From contig HG738138.1 in the NCBI GenBank assembly GCA_000499405.2, positions 15,826,554-15,890,553 of the forward strand: DNA of 64,000 bases, in the 5' to 3' direction. The position numbers were made by a program, and so were the translations under genes. This document shows positions 1 to 11,364 of this stretch, one piece after another. This DNA comes from Onchocerca volvulus (Eukaryota; Nematoda; Chromadorea; Rhabditida; Onchocercidae). The notes beneath the pieces were generated by a model. It did no database searches. It was not told where the DNA came from and was given only the letters and a program-made list of their open reading frames with translations. The stretch's first letter is position 1; the number at the start of each line of letters is the position of its first letter.

Positions 1-636
1 TCCAAGTCCAGCAATTCGTCGGTATATTTGAATTGCATTACGTAAAATTAAATTTCATACAGTCTACGCCACATAATTCGTCGTGCGTGCACGATTATAC
101 GGCACTTTTGTGTGTGTATTTACTATCCAATGTTTCCATTTTTAACCTCTGTGACCTTTTCCGTACATAAATGAGCTGAAAGCAAGTTACTAATATGGTA
201 AAATGTGCACTAAAGTATATTGAAACGTGAAATATGACGCAGAACTTCAACATTTATTATACCATATCATTAAATTAATGTTTGTGTATCGACTAATTTG
301 TTGTATTAATAAATTTTAAATAAGCCATTTCCATGCTGTTACGAATGTTTCAGTTAATCAAACTTCAGTTATTTAAGAAAAATTTCATTTCATCGAAGAA
401 AGTGAGCATTAGGAAAGACTTTCGAACTTAGAGTTTTTGAATGCTGATATCATCTCTCTTGCGTAAATTTTCTTTTTAGATTCAACGTTTCTTTTAAAAA
501 CTATTACGGGAATTTTCTTATAGACAATACGATTATTGAATAATGTGAATGTTTACCAACTCTTTCTCAATATAGCACCTTTTTTTTGCATGTTTAACTT
601 TTGTTTTGTAACAGTTTTCCGAAACTTCACAATTTC
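1..636. other. Intergenic DNA upstream of TKFC
   Basis: AT-rich sequence with no open frame or splice pattern that I can support. It should contain the promoter of the TKFC gene, but I see no recognisable promoter motif. Confidence 0.5.
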
Positions 637-638
637 AG
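637..638 (+). promoter_or_regulatory. Candidate spliced-leader acceptor of TKFC
   Basis: AATTTCAG ends here, 81 bases before the TKFC start codon, with no ATG in the TKFC frame in between. This is the usual arrangement for a nematode trans-splice acceptor. It is inferred from position and consensus only. Confidence 0.5.
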
Positions 639-719
639 ACAAAATACCTACTTCGAAATCCATTGTTTTATTTCGTTCAATTGAATTCACTGTCATCATC
701 AACAAAAATAACAACTGAA

Positions 720-3700
720 ATGGAAACGGCAGTAGTAAAAAAGATGAATAAATTCATCAATAATGCTGATAGTGTCGTGGATGATAGTATCCGTGGATTA
801 ATTCTTTCACATGACAGTTTGGCAACTTTAGATGTAAATCTTATTTATTCTTTTTCTCTTAATTTTTTTTATCAACTAAAAATGTAAATCTGTTAGCAGT
901 AATGATTTGATGAGGAGATTGAAATGCTGAGCCTTTTTTTCAGGTTTCATTACATTATAATAAACGTTACGTTACCGGGAATATAGGTAATTTTATATTC
1001 ATTTACCAAAGGTAATGTCTTAAAAAGCTGAATGTAGAAGTTGTCAGTTTACACCATATTTTAAAGCTCTTTATGCATGCTTAGATAAATTTGATAAATT
1101 TCCCGGTTTCACTGCATTATAATAATTGTAATTTTTCTGTGATTGATTTATGCCTACATGTTTAGATTATTATTAGCATACTTTTTTTTTTTTTTTCAAT
1201 TCCAGTGTTGTCGTCGTGTAGTCCTTCGAGCTGATATTGATAAGCTGAAAGGAGGGAAACAGGTCACGTTACTTGCTGGTGGAGGTTCTGGACATGAGCC
1301 CTTTGCTGCAGGTATTGCTTTGAAAAATTCAATTTCAACAGAAAATTATAATTTTTAACATTGTTTCAGTTATAATAAAATTTATGCATCAGATGAGAAA
1401 AGACTCTTTTTTTCTCGAAATTTTTGATGAGAACTTCAAAAGTAATGGAAAAAGAATGGATCAAATCAGGCTAAAATTTTAGCTTAATCTTGATTTTGTA
1501 GGTTTTGTTGGAAAAGGTTTATTATCAGCTGCCGTTTGTGGAAATGTTTTTGCATCACCACCTACTTCGCATATAACGGCTGGCTTGAATGCTATTCGTA
1601 ACAGTTGTGAGTCAATAATTTATAAAAAAAAAAATTAAAAAAAAAAAAATGCTTGGGATTCAGGCAAATTGTTTATGAGCGATCAGTCTTCATCTTGCTT
1701 TGTCTGATGAACTTTAGTCTTATATTATATGAATCTTATTTTTATTTTATTTACCAGCTGGGATAGGAGTATTTGTTATCAATTACACTGGAGATCGACT
1801 TAATTTTGGTTTAGCTGTGGAACGATTCAATACAAGTCGAGGAAAAGAGGTTTTTGGACTTGATCATATTTTATAGGTTTGCTGGAATCAGTGGTTCCAA
1901 ATAATAAAGAAAAATTTAGTTTGAGATATTAAACTTCATTTCAAAAATTAATAAGCCATGAACATGGTTTTCTAAGAGGGAACAAGATGCTAATAAATTT
2001 TTTTCTCATTTTTTAACAGGCACAACAATTAAGGCTGTATTCACAAAAGTCAGGCCGGCATTAAATAGATCTGGACAAATACAATTTGTACTAAGCTTGA
2101 TCGAATTGTAATTATCGGACTGTTCTTTGATCATTGAGGCTAAAGTTTCATAACAGTTTATGCTGTTGAAAACTTCTTCAATATACGAATTTTCAGGATG
2201 GTGAAGCAGAAATAGTGATGATTGGTGATGACGTAGCCCTAGAAAGTAGTATTGCTGGACGAGATGTTGGACGTCGCGGTTTGGCAGGTGCTGTATTACT
2301 GTTAAAAGTAAGTTGTCAAAGCCAGTTTTTGTGTATAAATTTCCCACTTGTCTTGTGGATTTTATTCGATAATAGATTTCTTTTCTTTAGATTGCTGGCG
2401 CAATGGCTGAAGAAGGCAAAGATCTGAAAACAATAACGGCAACGTCCCGATTTATAAATGATAATTTAGGTATATTGTAGGAGATCTCAGCTAAATGAAA
2501 GGAGAATATAATATTTCGATCATTATTTTTGTTCAAGGAGGTTTTAGCAGTTATGGTTATTCAAAACTGATTTATTATGATTTTGCCAATTTTGAAATCA
2601 CTGATTTCAACATCTAATGCTGTATTTTATAACTTTAAAGATAATATTAATAGTTATTATTTTCAGGCACTATTGGTGTGAGTCTTTCTGCATGTAGTTT
2701 ACCTGGCAGAGGCCCAATGTTTGAACTGGAAGCAGATCAGATGGAATTTGGTCTCGGTATTCATGGTGAGCCTGGCTTTGAAAGGAGTCAATATAGGACA
2801 GCGAAAGAAGTGGCAAAACTGCTACTGGGAAAACTTGAAAAAAGTCAAAAGCTGAATCTTAAGAAAGGTAATTGGGGATAAATTTAAATATGAAAAACTC
2901 TGAATTTACATTCCAATGTATACAGGCTTAAGAATTTGAAGTATTAAAAAATATATAATTCTCTGAAGATATAATTTATCTAGCTTGTGAAGCTTCAACT
3001 TCTCGGAATAATTTGATCCTAAATCTTTGAGTTTTAAACTGATGGATTTTGCATTGTTCATAGATTAATATTGTTCCATTGAATGCATGGATAAATATTT
3101 GAAGCGGGTTTTTTGCTTATACGAAAGTTTTACGTTTTCAGACGAGAAACTGATTGTTTTATTAAATAATCTTGGTGGGACATCGCAAATTGAACTCAAT
3201 ATCCTATCTGGTGAAATTTATTCATATCTATGTAAGTTTTACCCTTATTTAATATTTCCTTCGAAATATCTATATTCCATTAAATAGAAATGTAAATGTT
3301 CGTTTGTTTACGATCTTAAATTTCCGAAAAAAAAAAAAAAGCCGATTGCTTTGACGCAACGTTGCATTCGAATAGGAGCGTGTTTTTATATACCTATATA
3401 TTTATTATTATATAGATGTCATGCCTGTGACAGTTAAAAACATGCTTTTTTGATAATACTTCTTTCTTTCTCTCTCTCTCTCTCTCTCTTCTGCCCTTCT
3501 CCTTCCTCCTTTATCGTTTTTCCAATTCGCCTCTTTTTTGCTCCTTTCTTTCTACTCCCTCCTATCTGTATTTACCTTTTATTCCCTTCGTCCAAATTAT
3601 TTTCTCATTATTCATGATGGAAATGCCAAATCGCAAGATGTTGGTGAAGCCAAAGGATCTTGGTAAACAGGGTTAGACAGCGCGACCCTTTGAGACCAAA

Positions 3701-6700
3701 GAGGCCAGCAAGCTGAGAGGATGAACATTTTCATCGCCAAAACGCTCCGATTTTCAAATAAATAAAGTGAGGTCAATCAATCAAATGTCGATATTCTAGA
3801 TGAAGAGGAGCCCCGAATGATGTAAGCAGTTAGGACTTCGGAGCTTGAGTCAGTTTTAGTCACACAACATTTAAAACGAGGCAGTTATATGCAAGTCCGT
3901 CGGCACTGTTGTGGAAGCAGATGAAGCGGTTAATTATCCAACAGAATTTTTGAATTTACTAGATCTGCCAGGAATGCTATCGCTCGTACTGAAGTTGAAG
4001 ATCAACATGCCAATTATCATGTTGCGAAATATCAGCAGCCAAAGTTTTTGCAGTGGCACGCGGCTTGCAATAAAAAAATTAATGAGCAACTTCGTAAAAG
4101 CAACATTCTTTACAAAACCTTTCAAAGGTGAAGGTGTTCTCGTGTTTTTATTCTCGATTCCTATGATTCATAAAATGCGATTTCAATTTAAGCGATTACA
4201 ATTACCAGTTCGGTTGACGTTTTGCAATTATCATCTACAAAGCTCAGGCCGATCTTTAAAACTGTGCAGTTTAGATTTAGAGACGGATCGCTTCTCACAT
4301 GACAGTCTTATAGAGTCGGGAAACCAGGCAGTCTGTATATTTATGCAGATAATGGAACAATAAAAAATATTGTATACCTGCAAATATTCTGAAATTAAAC
4401 ATATTAAAAACGTGCGCTTTCTCTTTTTTTTCTTTTCCACTTAACCAGACTGAGCCACAGCAACGCGTTTGTGTGAAAAGTAAATAAAAACGTGCTCGTA
4501 TTCGAATGCAGCGTTGTGTCAAATTTTCAAAACATCGGTAAGAACTTTCAGAGATTTAAGATTTTGAACAAACGAAAATTTACATTTTTATTTATGTAGA
4601 CTAGTTGTAAAAGCAAATAGATAATTTAATCTGGTTATTGGGAAATTTATTATGATCAAAATTCAATTTTTATGATACAAAGAAGAACGTAAGCTGTTAA
4701 ATTTACCAGAGGTTCCATCTGACCTAGTAAACATAAACATTCTGTGTCATTTAAAATTCATGATATAATCTATTAAGGTGAAAAAGGTTATTGCATTCAA
4801 CGTTTCTATGTAGAAAGCGTGATGACATCGTTGAATGGCCATGGCATCAGTATTACAATTTTACGGTTGGTATCAGACGATTGGCTGCGATATTTAGGTA
4901 CATAATGCTAAAGTTTTTCAAATAAAGAGTGAATTAAGTTTTTCAAAAAAAAAAAAAAATTCTAAAAAAATTTTCCAAATCAGGATTTAAATATAGAAAT
5001 CGAACTTAGCAAATCTTATAATATATTTTGATTAAAGTTTTGGTTTTTTTTCTGGTGTGAATTACAATTTTATGATTGGTGTCATAAGACTAGAAAATGA
5101 TAATTTAAGATACCGTGACAGAAGCGCCTGCATGGAAAATGGCACCTTTCCCTCCGAAGCTTTCATCTAGTGCAAATGAAATCAAATCAACGGAAAATAA
5201 ACAGGGAATCGGTAAACATATTGGAGTAACACTTTCCAGAGGTTCAGTTTTGTTTGTTTATTGTTTTCATTAATATTCCGTACAGGCTGACTATAATTAG
5301 AATATTTCGATGATATTGAGTTGCAGTATCGTGCAAATACTTCAAACTTCAAAATACAATTTAAAATTTTTTCGCAGTAGAAAATTTTTGGCTCATAAAA
5401 TCAAACATACAAATAATGAATTTTTTTCATATCTAGAGTATAAAATGTCTATTTTTCGTTTTCCTTTTCTATCATTTGTTGGTTGTTTCTTTCAATTTTG
5501 TCAGTTTTATGTAATAAACTTCTGTTGGTATGGCGAAACAAAAAGTAAATTTTTGTTGAATTATTTTCAAGCTGGTTCTCAACGCCAGCCTGACGAATAG
5601 TTTGCTTTTGCAAATATCAACTTACTATAAGTAGTTATGCTTGAATTCAAAATAAAAATTTGCAATATTTCAGAGAATACGGAGCATGTGGAAGCAGCTA
5701 TAAAGAAAGCATGCATAGCAATTCGTGAATCTGTGAATCTGCTGAATGGTTTAGATGGTAGTGCAGGAGATGGTGATTGTGGAAGTACTCTAAAAGTTGG
5801 TGCTGATAGTAAGTTTCAGTTATCCAAAGTAAAATTATCATACTACTTATTATGCTGGAGAAGGAGAAAAAAAAAATTGTAATAATTGTAATTTGGCAGT
5901 CTTGTTTGCATTGTGTAATATTGTCATCTATATTTATATTTGAGTCATTTTTGACCATCATTTTGCAGAAATTTTAAAATGTTTGGACGAAGGAAAACTT
6001 AGATGCGACAGGCCACAATCGTTATTTAATGAAATTTCACAAATATTTGAAGATGATGTTGGTGGTACAGCTGGAGCTGTAAGTTTCCAAATTTTTATGC
6101 TTTGCTTTTGATATATTGCCTGGGACGATTCGATCTTAATTCATCGGTCTTTCTATGTAGTAATTAAAAAGATAAATTACCGGATGATTCATCGACATGC
6201 TTTACTTGAAGTTCTTTCAGAAAAGCTCATTCTTTATCATTTCATTATCCATATATCTGTTTATGCCTTCTCTGCCTTGAATATTTGTAGAAAAAAAAGT
6301 TATTATATTTTTAAAATGAAAATTGGTGTGAGTCATTTTATGTTTTGATTAATGATTATATATATATTACTTTCCAGTTGTACGCATTGATGTTCAGCTC
6401 CGCTGCTCAAGCATTTATCGAATCAGCAACTGCAAAAGAATGGTATATAGCGTTGAAGAATGGTTTAGAGACCATTATGAAATATGGGCAAGCTAAACCA
6501 GGTTCTAGATCTATGGTTGGTTTCCTACATTTCTAGTCGTCTCAGTTGTAAAAAATCTGAGATTTGATTCAAATGATATGAAATCAGTTAACGTTTAGAA
6601 TGACCGAAGCATTAATGACTTATATTTTCTTTAAGTTATGATATCAATTTATTGATGAGATTCGTTTCGATTTTCATGCGTACAAAAACTTTCTGTTTTG

Positions 6701-7643
6701 CTGCATATATTTCACCTTTAATATCGAAAACTACATTATGGAATATTAAATAGTATGATATTAGACAAGAACTTTTTTCCTTCTGATTACATCTGAAATC
6801 ATACGCAACTCTTTTCATACCAAATTTCGCTTAGCTCATTTACTTTGAAAAGGATTTATTCATTTTTGATAACATTTTGTATCAGTTTCCCAAAAAATAC
6901 TACAATAATTTGATCTTAGAAATTCTAAATCTTTTTTATTCTTAGGTGTAGGTTTATTCTAAAACTCGACTTTAATGTTTCATCCAAACTATAGAATCCT
7001 TTATGGAAGAAGTTAGAAAGATCGAATATTTTTTTAGCCGTCAGCAAAATGCGTAATCATCGAAGATTGTATAAGTTTAATTGCATAGATATTTCTTAAG
7101 CAAATTCAGAATTTTATTCAGATCTTTTTCGATGTAGTTGACAACTAATAATTCCAGGTAGATCCTCTACATGCTGCTGTAACAACAATATCGTGTGATA
7201 ATCCGAAAAAGGCACAGTGGGAAAATGCTGTAAAGGTAATTCTTGTTTTTAATCTTTATTTTTACTTCTGACTTTTCAGTATGATTACAAGACAAAATTA
7301 CTTATTTGTCAACTTTAAGGAGTTCTTCGTTTGTCATTTTAAAAATTGTGTCTTTTATGGGAATGTCAGCGACATCATCGTTTTTGCTTCTAACTTTAAC
7401 TGATCACAAGAATAAGTTGTGAATCTAGCTAACTCTTTGCTTCATATTATTTTAATTGATTTCATCCTTTTTTTTTTCACATGTTTGCAGCAAGCTGAAG
7501 AAAAAGCAAAAGCAACTAGTGGTATGCTTGCACAAGTTGGCCGTGCAAGTTATACTTCTTCATTAGTACAAAAAGAACCAGATGCCGGTGCAATTGCTGT
7601 TTCTATATGGTTGCGAGCAATTTATGAAGCTGTTTATTCGTAA
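720..7643 (+). CDS. TKFC: Triokinase/FMN cyclase (dihydroxyacetone kinase), 15 exons
   Basis: Cytosolic enzyme that phosphorylates dihydroxyacetone and glyceraldehyde with ATP; the animal family also cyclises FAD to cyclic FMN. Exons: 720-833, 1206-1311, 1502-1606, 1758-1849, 2197-2307, 2391-2469, 2667-2867, 3142-3231, 4778-4897, 5110-5211, 5674-5808, 5969-6078, 6378-6515, 7158-7235, 7491-7643. Phases agree at every junction and give 577 residues; the human protein has about 575. The DhaK domain is N-terminal, with GGGSGHEP near residue 63 and the substrate-binding histidine in GLGIHGE near 235. The DhaL ATP domain starts near residue 375, with the metal-binding Asp motif [10 protein letters not shown] near 401-410. 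The start is the first in-frame ATG after a good trans-splice acceptor. Oddities: exons 9 and 10 follow ATTAAG/TTTAAG acceptors, and the exon 4 and 13 donors are weak (GTTTTT, GTTGGT). Intron 8 (1.5 kb) holds a transposon remnant. Confidence 0.95.
3350..4523. mobile_element. 1.17-kb insertion with 43-bp terminal inverted repeats in TKFC intron 8
   Basis: The left end (3350-3392) and the reverse complement of the right end (4481-4523) match at 37 of 43 positions by eye, both starting TTTGAC and containing TGCATTCGAATA. Inside are a TC microsatellite and pyrimidine tract (about 3465-3560), then the helicase remnant listed separately. No clear target-site duplication is visible. Terminal inverted repeats fit a cut-and-paste DNA transposon, but the cargo is Helitron-like, so it may be a non-autonomous element that captured or was hit by a Helitron. 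The insertion makes this intron much longer than its neighbours. Confidence 0.75.
3899..4392 (+). pseudogene. Decayed Helitron-type PIF1-like helicase C-terminus
   Basis: The first frame (from about 3911) reads [14 protein letters not shown] and later [10 protein letters not shown] and [11 protein letters not shown], the typical C-terminal part of the PIF1-like helicase of Helitron transposons. The last part continues in another frame with [15 protein letters not shown] and KNIVY before a stop at 4390-4392. The motif that is normally INKAQGQSL is split between frames near 4224-4246. At least two frameshifts and the lack of Rep and N-terminal helicase parts show that it is dead. It lies in the sense direction inside the inverted-repeat insertion in TKFC intron 8. 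Confidence 0.75.
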
Positions 7644-10600
7644 TTCAAATATTAAATTGATTGTATTAAAATTTTGTGGCACAGGTTGTGTGTAATATCT
7701 AAGCATTTAGTAATTGTGCTCTATTATTGCTATACGGTTCTCATTGGGACCCATAAATCAGATATATATATATAAGTTGTAATCAGTTATAGTTCTAGTC
7801 TTTCTTCTCTGTTCATTTATTTGCCTTAATTAAAAATTCGATTTCACACTCATAATTTTGCACATTTTTTGTTAGAACGGTTAAAATTTGACTGACTTCG
7901 AAAATATAATATTTGGGGTCGGATAATCTTTGTAATTAGGAAATAGAATCTTTGTAAAGAAAATTTTCAGTAAAAGTACTTTTCGTGAGGCTTTTCAACT
8001 AAATCACAAATTTCTTTGTGCTCTTGTGTATTAACATCAATCCATAACTGAATAATTCTTTGCACTTAAACGATATGATCACTTAATTAGAAAGTTAGGT
8101 TTCAATTATCGTAACTTTTGAATCAATTTTTGAATTGAGACATCTCTGAAGATATATAAATTATATGACATATTGCTAAAACCGTCACGAAAACTAGTGG
8201 CAATAATTTTTCATGTTAAGTAGTTTTTGTATTTCTTAAATCCTTCCACTAAAAAATCCCTCAGATATGAATTTTATACATGATCAAAATTATGATTTTT
8301 CTGTCTGCAGTAAATTCACATCAGCATAACTGTTCTGTAATTGGTTGTTGTTGTTATTGTTCCCAGTGTAATATGTATCTGAAAGAAGCGGAACTGAAAG
8401 ATTAGAATTTCCATGATTCGTTTCTTTTCTTTTGGTTTATTTTTTTTTCCTAAATTTAGTTTTTAAAAGTTAATATTTCGGGAAAAAATTAGTAGGTGTT
8501 TCCCACTTTTTCTTTTTTTTTTTTTTTTTTTTTCGAGATGAAGATGAATTTAGATAAGTAGGCAAGAAATTTTGTTGCAGAAAAAAAAAAAGGCTTTTTG
8601 GTAGTACTGATTGATAAATAGATATAAGCGGTAAAAAGAAAAGTTATGCATGTAATTTTTCTAGTAAAACTACAATCGAATTTACGGTTAAAAATTGGAA
8701 GAAATAAAGGTTTTCAAGGAGGGTACTTTAAAAGATGAACAATATCGAAATAGAAATTGAATTGTCGAATTTACGTTATATGAAGACTTAGGATAAATTG
8801 ATGAGAAAAAAAATGAAGATGGAATTTTTCTCGCTAACATCTATTCAAATATATTTAAAAAAATATATATGGATAAACATAAGATATATTTTTGTTTTGT
8901 TTTTTTATTTTTGAACAATTAAAATGGCTACATGTGTTGTACAATTCTCAAGTGAATTTAGATATTTCTGCTTTCAGCATATCCTTTTTTAAAGAACCTT
9001 TCAATTTTCTGATCCATCATTGGAAAATATATTACATATTTATCATACATCTTCGTTCATATAGCTTATAGTAACAGTAAGAGAAAAAAAAGATGTTTTC
9101 TTGACATTGCAAAAATGTTCCTTTGCAGGTGAAAAAGGCAGTAAAAAAAAAACGTACAAAACTACCAAGTCGTGCATAAATTATCGGACGTCCGAAAGCG
9201 ATGGTATCGAAGCTTTTGATATGAGAAATTCTTGCCTGAAACAATCTTCGTCTCCGATGCGATGGAGTCAAAATGGATCAAGTCCCGAATAAATTTTGCT
9301 AAATGCGCTTTTTTTTTTTTCAGCAAAAAAAAAAAAGAACATCTCATATTTTTTGATGGTTATAAATATTTGTTAAAATGATTCAGTCAGCCCATATATT
9401 AGATTATTAGTTGACAAGGTATAAAACTGTGAGTCAAATTGCCAATTAATAAGCTTTGAAGTATGGGTCAGAAATTATCAATGCTTAGAACCAATTAAGA
9501 CAAGTGTTATCTGGTCACTTTTCATAATGATCGCGGACTCATTTTTCTTCGAACTTCGGACAAATTCAAAATTTTTATCTAACAAATTTTATTTGGTAAT
9601 TACTGTGAGATAATGTGAAGAAAAACGAGAATTGTTTAAATTCTTACTCGTAAAATGATTGGTATTTAGATTGCATTTAATTCCTATGTAAGTTATCCAA
9701 TCCAAATCAAGGAATTATGATATAATATATTGTTAACAGCTACTGTAAAAGCATCGTAGGTCAGCTTCAACTGTATGTTTTATGAAGTGATCTGTTTGAG
9801 CAACTACCGTATGAAAATTCTATTGAATATAAGCATAATTTTCACGAATAAATCGAATAGTACTTTTACATATTCATTTCACGATACTTTATTGAATAGT
9901 TCATCAATCTTTCATTTCCTAAGAAAACAATCCATTTAATTTTGTTCATTTTTTCAGAATTGAAAAAATTACTTATATTTATAAAAAAATTTAAAGGTTC
10001 GAAACGTCCAGATTTTCGCTGTTGTTTAGGAACAGAAAAAAAAAGTCCCTTTATGGATAATTTTGATCATTCTAATTCATATAATCATTATTATTGGAAC
10101 TTCGTATTTTGAGATGAGACAAAAAATGATACGATAGTATAGGACTTAAAAAATGTTTATTTGAAGATTGTTTAAAATGAAATGAGAAACAAGGGAAAGA
10201 AAAGGTGAAATTTGATGGAAAAAAGACTTTGCAACAAAGTTTTTTTTATTTCTCGGTTTAATTTAGATTTTAATATAATTTGCTTAATTTCGATTAAATT
10301 AATTTATGAAATAATTATAACTAGTTAACATGGAGATCAGTATGTAATGGCATATATATTATAATACATTTAAAAAATCTTTATTTTTTCTCTTTCATTT
10401 CTTGATGTAATTTAAATTTTAAGTTAGTATGATTCATTTGATTTTGATTAAATTAATTTATGAAAATAATTGTGATTGATGGACATGAAGGGCTATAACT
10501 CCCTTTTATTGATTTTTTTCTCGTTTAAATTTCAAAAACTTCAATTTCAATAAAAAAAGCGTTTTTTATAATCCAGAATGATCAAAGAACGTTCCCTACT

Positions 10601-11364
10601 TTGTCTTCTATATTTTCCCGATTTTGTCATTGTTGTCTATTGAAATACGCATACATACACATTACTGTTGATCTTTGTCTTTTTTTTGATTTTAATTTCC
10701 TCCTATTTCCTATCGAAATTTTCAAATAAGATATTTGAAGGATTTCCTCCACTCGAATTTTTTTTCATTTGAATGATTCATTAAATGTGAGTGAAAAAAA
10801 ATGGGAAAAGGAAAAAGAAAGAACAAGATTTATGAGTCTTTTTTCTTATTTCACTTTTTTTTTTTTTTTGATGTAAATTTTTAAATCGTATCTCGTCTTA
10901 TTATAATTCGATTCAAATGATTAATGAAAAGTATTGGAATTTGGAAATTGAAAAAATTATAAGATAAAATTCATATTACTTATTCATTTAGGAAAATTGG
11001 TTGAAAATTTTTTAATGCTATTATTACACTGTGTTTTTTTTTTCATTTGTTTGTTTGTTTTTACTTATTATGATTAAATATTAAGAATTTTTTCTTATTT
11101 TAACTTCTTATCATTTTGTATTTAAAAATTTTAGTTGATGCAAAGTTTTTCTGAAAATTTTTGAACAGGATATTATGATCAAGAATTTTTTTTTTTTTTT
11201 TATCAGTCGTTTGCGATCATCACGTTACGCCTATTGCTTTTATTTCTTTCTTTTTTTTTTTCACTTTCTTTGCAAAAATTTTTTTAACAAAACTTGAAAT
11301 TTTAGAAGTACGCTTTAACATAACCGACAAAACTAACCGGCAAGTTTGACAAAACTAACCCCAC
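7644..11364. other. Intergenic region between TKFC and GINS1
   Basis: About 3.7 kb of AT-rich DNA with poly(A)/poly(T) tracts (for example near 8511-8534 and 11189-11201). Around 10240-10330 and 10400-10480 there are two diverged copies of a block containing GATTAAATTAATTTATGAAA. A short less AT-rich patch at 9130-9290 has open frames on both strands, but none matches a family I know. No gene is supported. Confidence 0.5.

Noticed and set aside
9032..9347. Open frames on both strands with realistic composition (minus: ARISHIKSFDTIAFGRPIIY)
   Set aside because: No family match, no consistent splice structure and no start context; left as intergenic.
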